Shown here in pieces: positions 10,680 through 22,700 of a stretch of DNA of 64,000 nt. How positions within the stretch are numbered: position 1 is the stretch's first letter; every line of letters starts with the position of its first letter. This stretch comes from Alopecurus myosuroides (taxonomy: Eukaryota; Streptophyta; Magnoliopsida; Poales; Poaceae). The notes beneath the pieces were generated by a model that saw only the letters and a program-made list of their open reading frames with translations, did not search any database and was not told the DNA's origin. The translations under genes and the position numbers were made by a program. The DNA lies in NCBI GenBank assembly GCA_028641055.1, contig JAPCYS010001408.1:1-64000 (forward strand). The letters run 5' to 3'.

Positions 10680-11330
10680 GTGGAGGTGGAGTCGAGGAAT
10701 AAATCCTCGTTGGACTTGTTATGGTAGTTAGACGGAGCCATATGTGATTAGATCGACACCCACAAATATTGAGGTGGATTCGAGAAGGAAGCCTTGCTAT
10801 AGTTTTTAGGGTAGTTAGACGAAACAACAAACTACCTCGGTCGACAACCATAACGATTAGATGGAGTTGAGAGGAAGACCTCGTTGCAGTTGTTAGTGTA
10901 TAGCGGGACAGAATCACAACCTGAATCAGAGGTGTAGTAGATAAGGAGGGCCTTGTAGGAGTTCTGTGGGTAGTAAGATGGTACTGAGCCGACTCGACCA
11001 ATTGCCACAATGATGGAGGTGGATTCGAGGAGGAATACCTCGTTGAAGTTTTTAGGATAACGATACGTAGCCGGAGAATTGATCGGCAACACAATCGGTG
11101 GAGGTGGATTCGATGAGGAATACTTCGTTAGAATTGTTAGGCTAGTTAGACAGAACCTCAACTTACATGACCGACAACCACTGCGGTGGAGGTGGGTTTG
11201 AGGAGTAGAACTTCGTTGGATTGTTTAGGTTAAGTTAGAAAAAAGTGCAGGAGACTCAATCGACAACCACATCCATGGAGATGGGTTCATGAGGAATAGC
11301 TTGTTGGAGTTTTTTGTGTGAGAAAGTACC
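10680..11330. repeat. degenerate minisatellite, about 80-90 bp period
   Basis: About eight diverged units recur with phrases like GAGGTGGATTCGAGGAGG, then AATACCTCGTTG, then TTTTTAGG.TAGTTAGAC. Unit starts are near 10685, 10772, 10861, 10938, 11019, 11101, 11190 and 11281. Short arms GAGGAAT/ACCTCGTT suggest weak hairpins. The minus-strand open frames here are shadows of the repeat. The Tat LTR appears to border it directly. Confidence 0.75.
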
Positions 11331-11616
11331 TTAATTTGTTAATCATAATCAGCAACAGTACAAAGATCCTCATAAGTGATAATAAAAATATGAGGCCGGG
11401 CAGAGGCTCCCATTTCTAAAAATAAGTGATAAAAAAATATAGTAAGGTCCATGGACCACCTAGTGATGACTTTAAAGAACGGAGTGAGCGGAAGGTCCTC
11501 CACCAACATCTCTTGTCCCTCATCGTAGAAAGGAAAACCTTATAGTAGAAGACAGTTAGGAAATCATCATGTTAAGACCCCAAAATACCAGTGTACTCTA
11601 AGTAGCAATTGTCGGC
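11331..11616. other. unassigned AT-rich spacer
   Basis: No coding frame or RNA gene is visible. A short near-repeat occurs (AAGTGATAATAAAAATATGAGG at about 11365 and AATAAGTGATAAAAAAATAT at about 11421). The segment ends at ATTGTCGGC, directly before an LTR start. Confidence 0.4.
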
Positions 11617-12564
11617 TGATACGTCCATTTTGCATCACTATTTTATATCATAATTTTCTGTTATTCATCGATATATTCATGTTATGATGCATCTCTTTTG
11701 TTATTTTATCTTCTTTTGCATGTTTTATGATTTTTGGAGAATAAACACGAGGACCCGAAATCTGATGGAAAAAGCACCGTGGGGATACCATATTTTAGAA
11801 GATCAAAAGAAGAAGAGGGACACCGGGGGTGTCCTAAAAGTTCAGAGGAGGAACACATCCAGAAGGAGAGCCAAAGGGGGGCCGCCATGAGGTGGCGCGG
11901 CCCCCCTTGGCCGCTCCACCTATAGGTGTGGCCACCCTGGCCCACCTCTGGGGGATATCTTTTGCGTGACTGTCCCCCAGGAAACCCTAAGCCTCATTCC
12001 ATCGTCAAAGAATTATTCTGCCGCCGCCTCGGGGCGGAAAGAGAAAAGCTCTCTGGCAGGGAGAAATCTGCCGAGGAAATTCCTCTCCGGAGAGGGAAAA
12101 TCACCGCCATCGTCACCGTCATCACTCCGGGCATCATCAAGATCATCATAATCATCATCATCACCACCAGCACCATCACCCTCATCATCCACCTTCATCC
12201 CGCTGTAACAATTAGGGGCCTCTATCATTGTTTTGCATTAGATCTCTCTCCCGGTGTGGATTACTTGTTAGTAGTTGATGCTTGTGAGATTTACCGGTGT
12301 TTGTACTTTATGACCAGATTGTTATCATCCATTATATCACCTCTGATCATGATCTATATGATGTGTTCTAAGTAGTTCGTGTTGTTCTTGAGGACACGGG
12401 AGAAGTCAAGTTGTTAGTAGTCAAGTAATGTTGAGTAATATTTAATGTTTGATATTTAAGTTGTGGTGTTATTCTTCTAGTGGTGTCATGTGAACGTCTA
12501 CTACATGAAACTTCACCATTTATGGGCCTAGGGGAATGCATCGTGTATTTGGCTACTAATTGTG
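11617..12564 (+). mobile_element. LTR fragment of a TGATACGTCC-type grass retrotransposon
   Basis: The segment begins with TGATACGTCCATTTTGCATCA, the familiar start of a large class of Pooideae LTRs. It proceeds through a GC-rich part (GGTGGCGCGGCCCCCC near 11892) as those LTRs do. The right end lacks a recognisable CA terminus because a Copia LTR starts at 12565. No matching target duplication was found. It is best read as a truncated LTR. The ORFs at 11926-12375 and on the opposite strand are repeat-driven and not considered genes. Confidence 0.65.
12119..12195. repeat. (ATC)n microsatellite
   Basis: Imperfect ATC/CAT trinucleotide repeats lie inside the LTR fragment. They create spurious Ile/Met-rich open frames on both strands. 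Confidence 0.85.
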
Positions 12565-14207
12565 TGAAGGGGCCGTTGCATAGAAAAAAAAATTCCTACG
12601 CGAGAGACACCCGAAAGGCCAAGATCTAATCTAGAAGATGAATGCAACGTGCATAGAGAGAGTCTTAAGAAGAACATACCCTCGAAGACACAAAGCGTTA
12701 CGAGATCAAATCTCGTTGTTGGTGTAGTCGTACTCACACCGACCCCGAGAGCGAGAATATGCGCACTGCAATCCGGCGGTGCCTCCGTGATCGGTCACAC
12801 GTACGGTTGATGACAACCTCCTTTCCCTCGATCCAGCGGGGCAACGGAATTAGAGGATCAAACCAGCAACACGAAAGCGTGTTGTGGTGGAGAAAACTTT
12901 GTTCAGGGCTTCGCCAAGCGAATGAACATGAGGTGGATCACCGGGAGGATGGAGATGGAGATGACACCAAGTGTGTGGGGAGAGGGAGGTCCAACCCCTC
13001 TTTATATAGGAGGGGGAGGAAGCCACGGATTTTTGGTGCCTCCAGCTCTCCCTTCATTATGTGGGTGGAGTCTCCACTCAACCCACTCATTCTCTCATCA
13101 ATTCTCACTCAAAATTCCAAGGGTTTTCTTTAATAAATAAATAAAACAATTTCATTTATTTATTTTAATATTTTTAATCCTATTAACAAACATTAACTTT
13201 TACCCCCTTGAACTAATTTTAACCAAACATTAACATATACCACCTTAAACTATTTCAATATTCCCCGAAACAATTCTGGTGACTATTTCAATATTCCCCG
13301 AAACAATTTCGGTGTTGTCCAAACTTTTCTCCGATATTCCGTATCCTCTCAAATGCGTCATCGAAGCTTAAGTGTGTCACCCTACGGTTTGCGATAACAT
13401 AGACATGATCGAGACACCTCTCCGATCAATAATCAACAGCGAGATCTGGAGATCCATGATGACTCCTATATATTCAATGATGACTCTTGTTATCGTGTGA
13501 ACCATCAACGTCGTGACTATTCCCTTTGCATCGCGATATTTTACTTGTCCGAGATATGTTCATCGGTATCACCCATACCTTGTTTTGATCTTGTTACCAA
13601 CAAGTACTCTTTTACTCGTTCCGTGATATGACATCCTTGTGACCTAGTCACGTGTTTGCAAGCGGTGTCGATGTGATATCACCGAGAGGGCCCAGAGTAT
13701 ATCTCTCCGTCATTTGGATGGACAAATCCCACTCTTGATCCATGAGCCTCAACTAATACTTTCCGAATACCCAACGACACCTTTATAGTCACCCTGTTTC
13801 GGTGTGACGTTTGATGACATCAAAGCATCCTTCTGGTATCAGTGATTGACATGATCTCATGGTATAAGGAATAAGTTACTTCATATGCAAGATATAAAAA
13901 TATAAACTAAATGACTTGATTGTATTGTTATCTTGATATTGGGTCTATGTTCATCACATCATTCTTCTGATGAAATGACCCCGTTATTAACATCATCCAA
14001 TGTTCATGATCAGGAAACCTTGATCATCTATTAATCAACGAGCTAGTTATAAGAGAGGCTTTACTAGGAACCATTGTTTTTTTATTAAACACACATGTAT
14101 CAACGTTTCCGGTTAATACAAATCTAGCATGAGAAATAAACATTTATCTTAAACAAGGAATAAGATAATAACCACTTTATTATTGCCTCTCGGGCATAGT
14201 CCCTTCA
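12565..14207 (-). mobile_element. 3' LTR of a Copia element (Angela/BARE-like)
   Basis: The LTR has 7-bp terminal inverted repeats, TGAAGGG at 12565 and CCCTTCA ending at 14207. On the minus strand it starts TGAAGGGACTATGCCCGAGAGG, which resembles the TGTTGGGAATATGCCCTAGAGG start of Angela-type LTRs. The purine run AAATGGGAGAG lies immediately outside it on the minus strand (plus 14208-14218). That is a polypurine tract and identifies this as the 3' LTR. Length is 1,643 bp, normal for the family. The 5-bp flank is TTGTG (12560-12564), with no partner found. Confidence 0.85.
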
Positions 14208-17200
14208 CTCTCCCATTTGCACTAGAGTCAATAATCTAGTCTGTAAGCACTTAACACATATGACGTTCGAGTGTTATTACCATGCTTCGCATATGGTAAA
14301 CATCATCAAAAAGATCTGAAATGTTTAGATCCTATTGTATTTGCATGTTCTTTGCGTCTACACGCATCACTCATTCTCTAATGAGATGGCTTTGTATATA
14401 TTTGGTCAACCGGTGAAACCTTAATTCCTCAGCTTAAACCAATGTTAATAACATTGTGAAAATGTAGCTTCATAGTGTCAGCGTTTTTGGAAATTCACCA
14501 AGTTCAATAAAGAACTCCTTGACACAAAATACTCTTTTTATTTTGTTGTCAACACAACGATATACTTAGCCTTTGCTGTAGTATCCGTCACAGTACTTTA
14601 ATTTTGAAACTCTTTCAAATCTAGCATGGAACTTTCTTCCAGCCTATTGTGCTACCCTTCATCACATAATTTAATTGATTATTTGAATAAATGACAGGAC
14701 TATTTGTGTAACATATTACAACTAATATTTTGTCATTACTACATAGGAAAACATATCCTTAGCATTTCTAAAATGGCATAAGGATCTCTCCCACTTGTCT
14801 AATCATCATATGAATTGTCCAGCTATAACCTTTTATAGCACATGACTCATCTGGTTGCGTACATAGCATCGAACACATGACTTGGAAATCTTAATTTCAA
14901 TTGCGCTCATCATGTGTCAAAACACTTGAATCTTGCTCAATTTTTTCCATGTGGCAAGAACTCCTTGTCATTTCGATATTGACTTACTTCAATATTTCAT
15001 CTATGTAATTTGGCTTCAATCATATCAGGCGCTTCAATCCATCTCTTATAGATATCGATGCCCAATATCTTCTAAGACTTTCATCAATATAAAAATCTTA
15101 ACCGTGTTAATTTAAAATACATATTTTCCAATCAACCATATGTCATCTACATAAAGCATTGGAAATATGTCTTAGCGCTCCCACTTAATTTCTTGTAATT
15201 CTACAAGCATCTTTATCGTTCATGATGGAATCAAACTCTTTTGATAACTTCATTAAGGTAAAGATTCCAACTTCGTTATGCTCACTTCAACCATTGAAGT
15301 GTGCATACCTTTCTAGCAACCTGTTGAATTTTACAAAACTCGCAGACTGTGTCAAGTACACATCCTTGATCAAACTTTCTTGAAAGGAAAGTTGGTTTTT
15401 GTTATTCAACTGCCATATCATAATATGTAACTTTTTGCTAGAACTATCCGCAAAGACTAAAGCATTACTACTGAAGAACAAAAATCTTGAATTAGTCAAC
15501 TCTTTGAACTTCATCGAAAACATCTTTTCGATAAGTACAACTTTCAAAGTATGTAAAAATCCATGTCTTTGTTTCAATATAGACCCGTTTGCTATCGTTA
15601 GGAACCATGCCTATCGAAAGGACTACCAAGTCACATACTTGATATTCATACATGGATACTATCGCGGATATAATGACTCATAGCCAATTTTTAACGAAGT
15701 CTGGGCCCATCATTTGCTTCCTTTATAAGGTCCAGGTCCTTTGTTGTCAAAACAACACTTTACTCTTAAACCATAAGTTGGTCTAAGTACAAAGTTTTAG
15801 GACTTTTGTGGTTCAGTTCGCAAACTCATTCGAAGTATCTACAACATTTGTAGTGTCTTCTACTTAGTAAAAATAGGAAACCCCGGAACAACTTCCAGTG
15901 CTGCGCTACTCTTGACATCATAACAAAGATTCTCTAATCTCGTTGAGTTTGTAATGTCCTCCCACTCACTTGTTTCACAAGAACTAATTTCTCGAGAAAT
16001 CAACCCTTTCTGACAAACAACATTTGTCTTTTGGTTCGGCGATATGAGAAATAACCAATGTTTTATTTGGGATAACCTTATAAACATATATTTATCCTAT
16101 TTTGGTTGTAAACATTTTACACATGCTATGCATACCAAAACTTAAGAAAATGACAATTCAGGTCACTACCCAAACCATATCTTATATGTTGTCAATTTCA
16201 ACAGATCATGATGGTGCTCTTTTCAGTGAAAAAGCGGATGTCACTAATGTATAAACTAAAAAATCATAATGGCATTTTTATTAATTTTACCATGTCCAGC
16301 AAGGTTTGATTTTGTCTCTTGAATACTCCAAACTAATGTGGGGTATTCGAGAAGTATAAGTTGTAGAAAAATTCTGCAACTCCTCAGATGTTTTTCTAAA
16401 CTTGTAACTCAAAACTTTGTCCTTTATGATCAAATCATAAATACTTGATTATCTTGTTACGATGATTTTTGCTTCATACTAACAATAATTTGAACCAATT
16501 CAAAAAATGTCAAACTCCGTTCTCTTTAAATAGATATACTCATATATCTACTCAAATCGTCGACGAAATTTTATGAAGGAAAAATTAATCCACCACATAT
16601 GACTATACATAATGGACTATATACATCAACATATACAATCTCCATTAAATTAGTCGTCCATTCTACTTTGGCCGATGAACGGAATTCTAGTCATCTTTTG
16701 GAAGAGGTCTCACAAGCGTCAATTTATTCAAAAAAAAATAACTCCAGAAGTCCATCAAAATGGAGTTCTTTCATGTTTTCCTTTCCGATATGAACTAAAA
16801 TTGTGGTGTCACAGTTTGAGTGAAATTCTTCTACGTCTTGCAACGTTTAACATTTTGTCTTATAGATGTTTACTTTACTAACACAATTTATATTAACTCA
16901 TCTATCAATTATGGAATATGGTCATAGTTTGAACAATCTCATTTGTTCTCACAAAAGACCGAACAAAATAACAACTTATTAAGTTCTTAATATACATCTT
17001 GAATGTTTGGTTCGATCCGACGATGAACACAATAACACTTTCTTTCTGTTCTTGTCATAATCGATTCCACATCTACTACTAGTTTCTTTTAGGCCCTTGT
17101 ATTTCTTGCATTGCGTTGTTTTGTATGATAGCTCATACCAACCAACGTGGTATCAAAATACCCAAAAAAAATACTTTGTTAACTAGTAATACATCTATAA

Positions 17201-18959
17201 CTTGTATATCAAGCATATACACCTGAGCTGGACCTTTCCAGTTATATTCTTTTCTGCCATATACCTTTTGTAATTCTATTTTCAATATTCCCTTTTCTTT
17301 ACAGAAGAATCATTCAACATCAAACAATGCTAGTCGTGCTAGCTCATTTTCTTTGGCGTGTTAGTCATATACTATCACCCCTTGAGTCATACTTTGAGTT
17401 TGATTGTTCTAATAATATTACCATATTAATAGTATTCTTCTAGATTCCATTCTTAGCAATCTCCAAGTGTAAGGTTAACGATTTTACCCATACTTTTAAT
17501 CCATCCCATCATAATAATTTTATGATTAAGCTACTATAGCTCGAAGGAAGGAATTTAGAGGATAATTTTTAGCGCCCAACTACTTGGAATATTCAAACGC
17601 CTAGCGTCTTCAATGATTGCATATATTCAAATAATATAAGCATACATTGTCACGCTAAATTATGCTCAGTCATGTTGCCACAAATAAGTTTTTAGATATC
17701 AATATATGTTTCACTTGATTGTTTCTGAAAATAATTCTTTTCAGTTCCTAAATCACCTTGATCAACAAAACATTATTTTGAAGATAAAGTAATATGGAAA
17801 CAACCATGACTCTGGATTCTAAGGAGGAATTATTTGCTCTCTAGATCAATCAATCATTAACCATATGGAGCTAGGTAGGAAATACCAAAAATCTGCAATA
17901 GGACTCAATTTTAAATTTCACTAATACGGTACCAATCTTAAATGATTTTTACCAGATCATAACAGTTATATCTCAATTAACAATCTAATTGTAAGGTAGT
18001 TATGTGGATGCCAATGAATACTACAATTTGTGCAAATTCACTTTGATTGGTTGTTCATGATAAATAAGTTCAAGTTAATTCAAAATTATGCCATGAACTC
18101 CCTCTCAAAAACAACATCCCTCTTAGTCGTCTTTAGTGATTACGCGAACCAAATTCACTACACCAAAACCGATCATCACGTGAGATGATGTAGCTTTAAA
18201 GGCGAACATCGACATGTTCATCATATCATCCATATGACTCATGCTTTACCTTTTGGTTACATGTTCCGAGGCCATGTCTGTACATGCTAGGCTCGCCAAG
18301 TAGAACCGTAGTATTGCGTGTGTTTCAAGGCCATGTATGTACATGCTAGGCTTGAAAACACTCATTGTATGCGAACGTTGAGTCTATCACACCCGATCAT
18401 CACGTGGTGTCTCGAAACGACGAACATTCTTAACGGTGCATACTTAAGGAAGAACACATTATTATCTTGATATTAAGTGAGAGGGATCATCTTGTAGTGC
18501 TACCGTTGCTATCTAAGCAAAATAAGATGCATAAAAGGACTAATATCACATGTATGGGCAATGTTATATGATATGGTCCTTCTTGGACTTGATCTCCATC
18601 TTGTGCATTACGGTATGATCTCCATCATTCCACCGGCATGGTACCAAGTTCCATGGCACCTCCATCTTGATTGTCCATCAATAATAACGCAACCATATGG
18701 ATACCTTCCGGTATATCAATAATTTACAAAAGAGATAATCTCATAATCAAATTTGTAATATTGATCATATCACATCACATGCCCAGCAAAAACTAGTTAG
18801 ACGCCTCTAATTTATTTTTGCATATTTTACGTGGCTTAGGGCTTTCGAGAATAGAACCGTTCATACCTACGAACATCAACCACAACGTTGATAAACACAT
18901 TTTTAAGAACCCTTCTTCGATTAGATCTTAACTATAGTAGGAGAAACGGACACCCCCTT
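14208..18959 (-). pseudogene. degenerate Copia internal region (pol remnants)
   Basis: No long frame survives, but short minus-strand motifs show Copia pol. The RT motif YVDD lies at plus 15142-15153, in the context LYVDDIWLIG. An RNase H motif reading TVTDTTAKAKYI lies at about plus 14557-14592. The order (RNase H nearer the 3' LTR) fits Copia in minus orientation. The right part (about 18050-18900) has the non-coding leader-like sequence common in Angela-type elements, including a doubled phrase around CATGTCTGTACATGCTAGG and CATGTATGTACATGCTAGG (18272-18360). No primer site and no 5' LTR of this element were found at the right end, so it is truncated at about 18959. Confidence 0.75.
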
Positions 18960-19744
18960 TGTTGGGAATATGCCCTAGAGGAAATCATGTATGATGTAAT
19001 TCCCAATGTATTCATAAAGTTATTAAGCCGTCCTTGTTTTCAACATCTGATACATGTTATTGAATATGTGATTCGATTGTGGAACTATGTATTCATGTTG
19101 TTCATACTAGATTTTCCTTGGTCATTAAGGTTGTGATGGACACACACACTAGACTAATGTGAGTGTTGGCTGATGACTCGGTTCCACTTGTCATGAGCAT
19201 GGCGATGCCATTCCAACGTTCACAGACTTGGCTAAAGAGTTTAGCAAGTCGGACTGACCCATATTGAGATGCAACGAGTAAGTCGTCATTTTCATGTCTC
19301 AATCAATGTAATCCTTAGACCTGAGGTTGTTGCACAATCCGAGTTGTGGATCACCGACTTAGGTTCTGTCAAACGTTGTTCCGTGACAAGGCATCTATAA
19401 AGGCAGAGTTCGGGTCGAATGGGAAGCAAGCTGCGTGATGTGGATAATCAAGATGGGATTTTGCCCCTCCGAATGGAGAGATATTCTCTGGGCCCTCTCG
19501 AGTGATATGGTTCCAGAAGCATGGTCATGCGCGACTCGGTTAAGTGTTAACTGAGTCTGTTGACTAAGAGTTAGTCAGATGAATCATATATCACGGACCG
19601 AGAAGAGAGTTGATCTATTAAGGGATGACGATAAATCACCTATAGTTCGACAAGGTATATCATGAGGCAAAAGAGACTCAGATGAAAGTCACATTGAAAG
19701 GTACGTCGTCATGACTCTATGGGACTTGGGAGTCGGCATGTTCT
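18960..19744 (+). mobile_element. truncated Copia LTR, plus orientation
   Basis: The segment begins TGTTGGGAATATGCCCTAGAGG, the diagnostic start of many Triticeae/Pooideae Copia LTRs. It contains LTR-like text such as GAGAGATATTCTCTGGGCCC (about 19479), which also occurs in similar form in the LTR at 12565-14207. It is interrupted at 19744, where the LARD-type element begins. Its 3' part is not found on the far side. Confidence 0.75.
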
Positions 19745-22700
19745 TGTCACATCCCAATTTTGGAATACCTGTTAACACAATTGTTTTGCTAATTGATTGA
19801 CAATTAAACTTTGTTGGTGACAATTAAACTTTGATTATATTTGTTTCAGTGCAACTAAACAAACTAATTATAAAAACTTACATGGCTAAGAAATTGAAAA
19901 CAAACATATAAAAGTCAAATATTGACAAATTCCAATGACCTTGACAATATTTTATAAAGTAAATATTGATCAAAGAGTTTTCCAAAACCATCTTATGAAA
20001 CTCATACATGTTGGATATTATTCCAAGACCTAAATTAAGAAAGAGGAAACACTTAATAAAATTTCCCTAAAAGATTATCAGAAAAAGAGGCATTCTTAAA
20101 TGCTTCACCAAAATATTATCAAATGTTTTTCCAACCTTGCAAGATTAAAAACAAAGGTATTGGAGAGCATTGACTTGCTATCTCTAGTCACATAAATATT
20201 TTGGCAAAGCATTGTTAAAGAAAAGCCAAATGCCTTATGAAATAGAAATTCCAATATTTCTAGAAACAGAAAACTAAAACAAGTTACTATTGGAAACTTT
20301 ATTGAAATGGTCTGAAATTAATACAATTGCTTCCTTATATCAAATAAGGAACACACACAAGAGGAGACCAAAAATTGAATCCATTAAAGCCCTGAAAACA
20401 TGAGTTTTCTCCACAGCAACAATTGGGATTTTGAACAAGTTTGTTCTACAAACTTTTTCCAGATGCCATGAAATAAATACCACATGCTCTATATCATAAA
20501 TGAGGATGAAAACCAAAAGGGCACAAGTTTTTGAATAATTTAAGTTGCCAAAAATCCCTGTTTTCTTGACAGCACCTTTTTGAAATTTGAACATGTTTGT
20601 TCTATGAAGTAACTCAAAATGACTTGAATTTTCTACCACAGAAGGAACACATCAAATAAGGAATGTGTGCCAAAAATTATCATTTTTGGAAGCTCCTAAG
20701 TAGGTTAATAAATTCAATGTCCATTTATGTAAGAATTCCAATTTGAATAACTTTGAATTATCAAGTTTATCTAATTGAGCCAATTTTCACATATGTTGTA
20801 CATCTCAACTAATAAGAATTTTGGGCAAGAGGAATTAAATTTTAGACTTTGTTTGCTTGGTGAAAACAACCTTTTTCAGAGAAGAGAAGGACCTAGTTGT
20901 AAATACTCAGGGACCTAAATGAAATCTGAGTCATCTCCTACCTCTAGCCATGCTGTAGCAAACAGAAGACCTACACCATTGCTTCGAGTGGAAGGAATTC
21001 GGGAGGATAAAGGGGCCCCCCCATGTGCCTTGTCTCCCCCAGGCCCCCTCTATCTCCCCCCCCCCCCTCGAGCTCTCTCCCTCTGTACAAATAGAGCCCA
21101 AACCGAACCCTAGCTTTTTCGGCCGCCGTCGATTCGGCCGATAGAGGGCTTGCCGCCGGCAGCCATGGTCCCCATCGCCTCCACCTAGTCGAGTAGGCCC
21201 CGTGTGCGAGAGGAATCGAGGCGGGATGGCGCCAGGAGCCCGCGCCGTCCAATTTCGCCTTCGGGGCCGGCGAGCTCCGGCGAGCCATCCGCGCCGCCTC
21301 GAACCTTCTCCGCCCTAGCCGTGCGTCTCCGAGTGTTCACGGTGAGCAAGGGAACCCCCGCCGTCGCTTTTCCCTCTCCCTCTTGCTCTCTAACGTGGCC
21401 GCGCCGTCCTCGGGTCCGGCCGCCGCCGCATTGCCGTCGCCGCTGCTTTCCGGCCGCTTCCGGGAAGCGAGGAAGTGCCTAGGTGGTTACCCGCAACGAG
21501 TACTTCGCGTAGAGGTTTAGAAATCGAAAAATGACGCTCAGAATCGCTCGATTGCAGCTCGCCGGAGACTTCCCGCCGGCGGGATGACATCACGGTGACG
21601 CGGCGACGACGTCAGCAGCCCCTTTGACCCCGCGCGCGTGGATGCAGTCAAACTGGCTGGTGGGGCCGCGTGATGCCCGCGTGGCTGCCGCGTGGACCTC
21701 TGGCCCGCCAGTCAGCGTCTGTGGCTAGATTTAACCGCGGTATCTTTAGATTTGGCCGGCCCAAGCAGCAGATCTGGCCCAACAATGTTCTTTTTCCAAT
21801 TTTATTTCTACAGATTGTTGCATGATTGCTTTTGGCCTTAAAAACTAAGCTAAAGGATGAATTTGACCAAACTAAAATTCACAGTGGTACCTCAACTAAA
21901 TCTAAACCACCTCCAACTTGTAGATCTACATTTTGATGTATATTTTAAGAATTAAAAATGATTTGGTAACAGGTACCAGAAACACAAAAATGAGCACCAT
22001 TTTTATTTTACAACTCAGAATGAAGTGAGGCAAATTGCATTGGAAAGCCCTTGAAATTTCCTAACAGGAGCATTTAACCTCGTTTCCAAATTCATTGTAT
22101 TTTTGAAATGGCATGCAATTTGGTAAAACACCAGTAAGCACTTTGGTGATTTTTATAAAATTATTAAAAATGATTTTTGATGCAAACTCAACTGGATGGT
22201 CTTGTATATGTTTAGTACTATCCAAACCTAGAAGGGTTTAATTTTTAGAGCATTCTAGAAAATTTGGTGGACAGATCTTTGTTTTGCATATTTCTGCCAT
22301 TTTGGCATTTTAAGTAATTAATTGTGTGCTGTGGCATATTTTTGTGTTGCAATATTGTTTTCTAGCATGTATAAGTTGTGTGAACTTGTTTTCTAAGTGT
22401 TACTTAGCTATTTTAGCATGTTATATTGTGTGGACTTGAGTGGAGAAGAAATAGGATTTTTATTAATAGCATATGTTTATTCTCTAGTTATTACTTGCAT
22501 AGAAATTTTGAGTGTTTAATTTGTGTGCAAGCATTTGGATTATTGTGTTGATAGATTGTAATCAGTACCATGTTGATACTTATATTTTTTTAGTATCACC
22601 TCTGCTAGCTTGCATTTGATTTGGTAGAAAAGCATGAGTAGCTTTGTCATGACTATAAAAATGTTCTGGAAAAATTCCCTCATGTGAGGAATTTTTGACA

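Noticed and set aside
20919..21593. GC-rich ORFs in the LARD LTR as a host first exon
   Set aside because: They are duplicated in the second LTR (30678-31589) with indels that shift frame, so there is no coding constraint.
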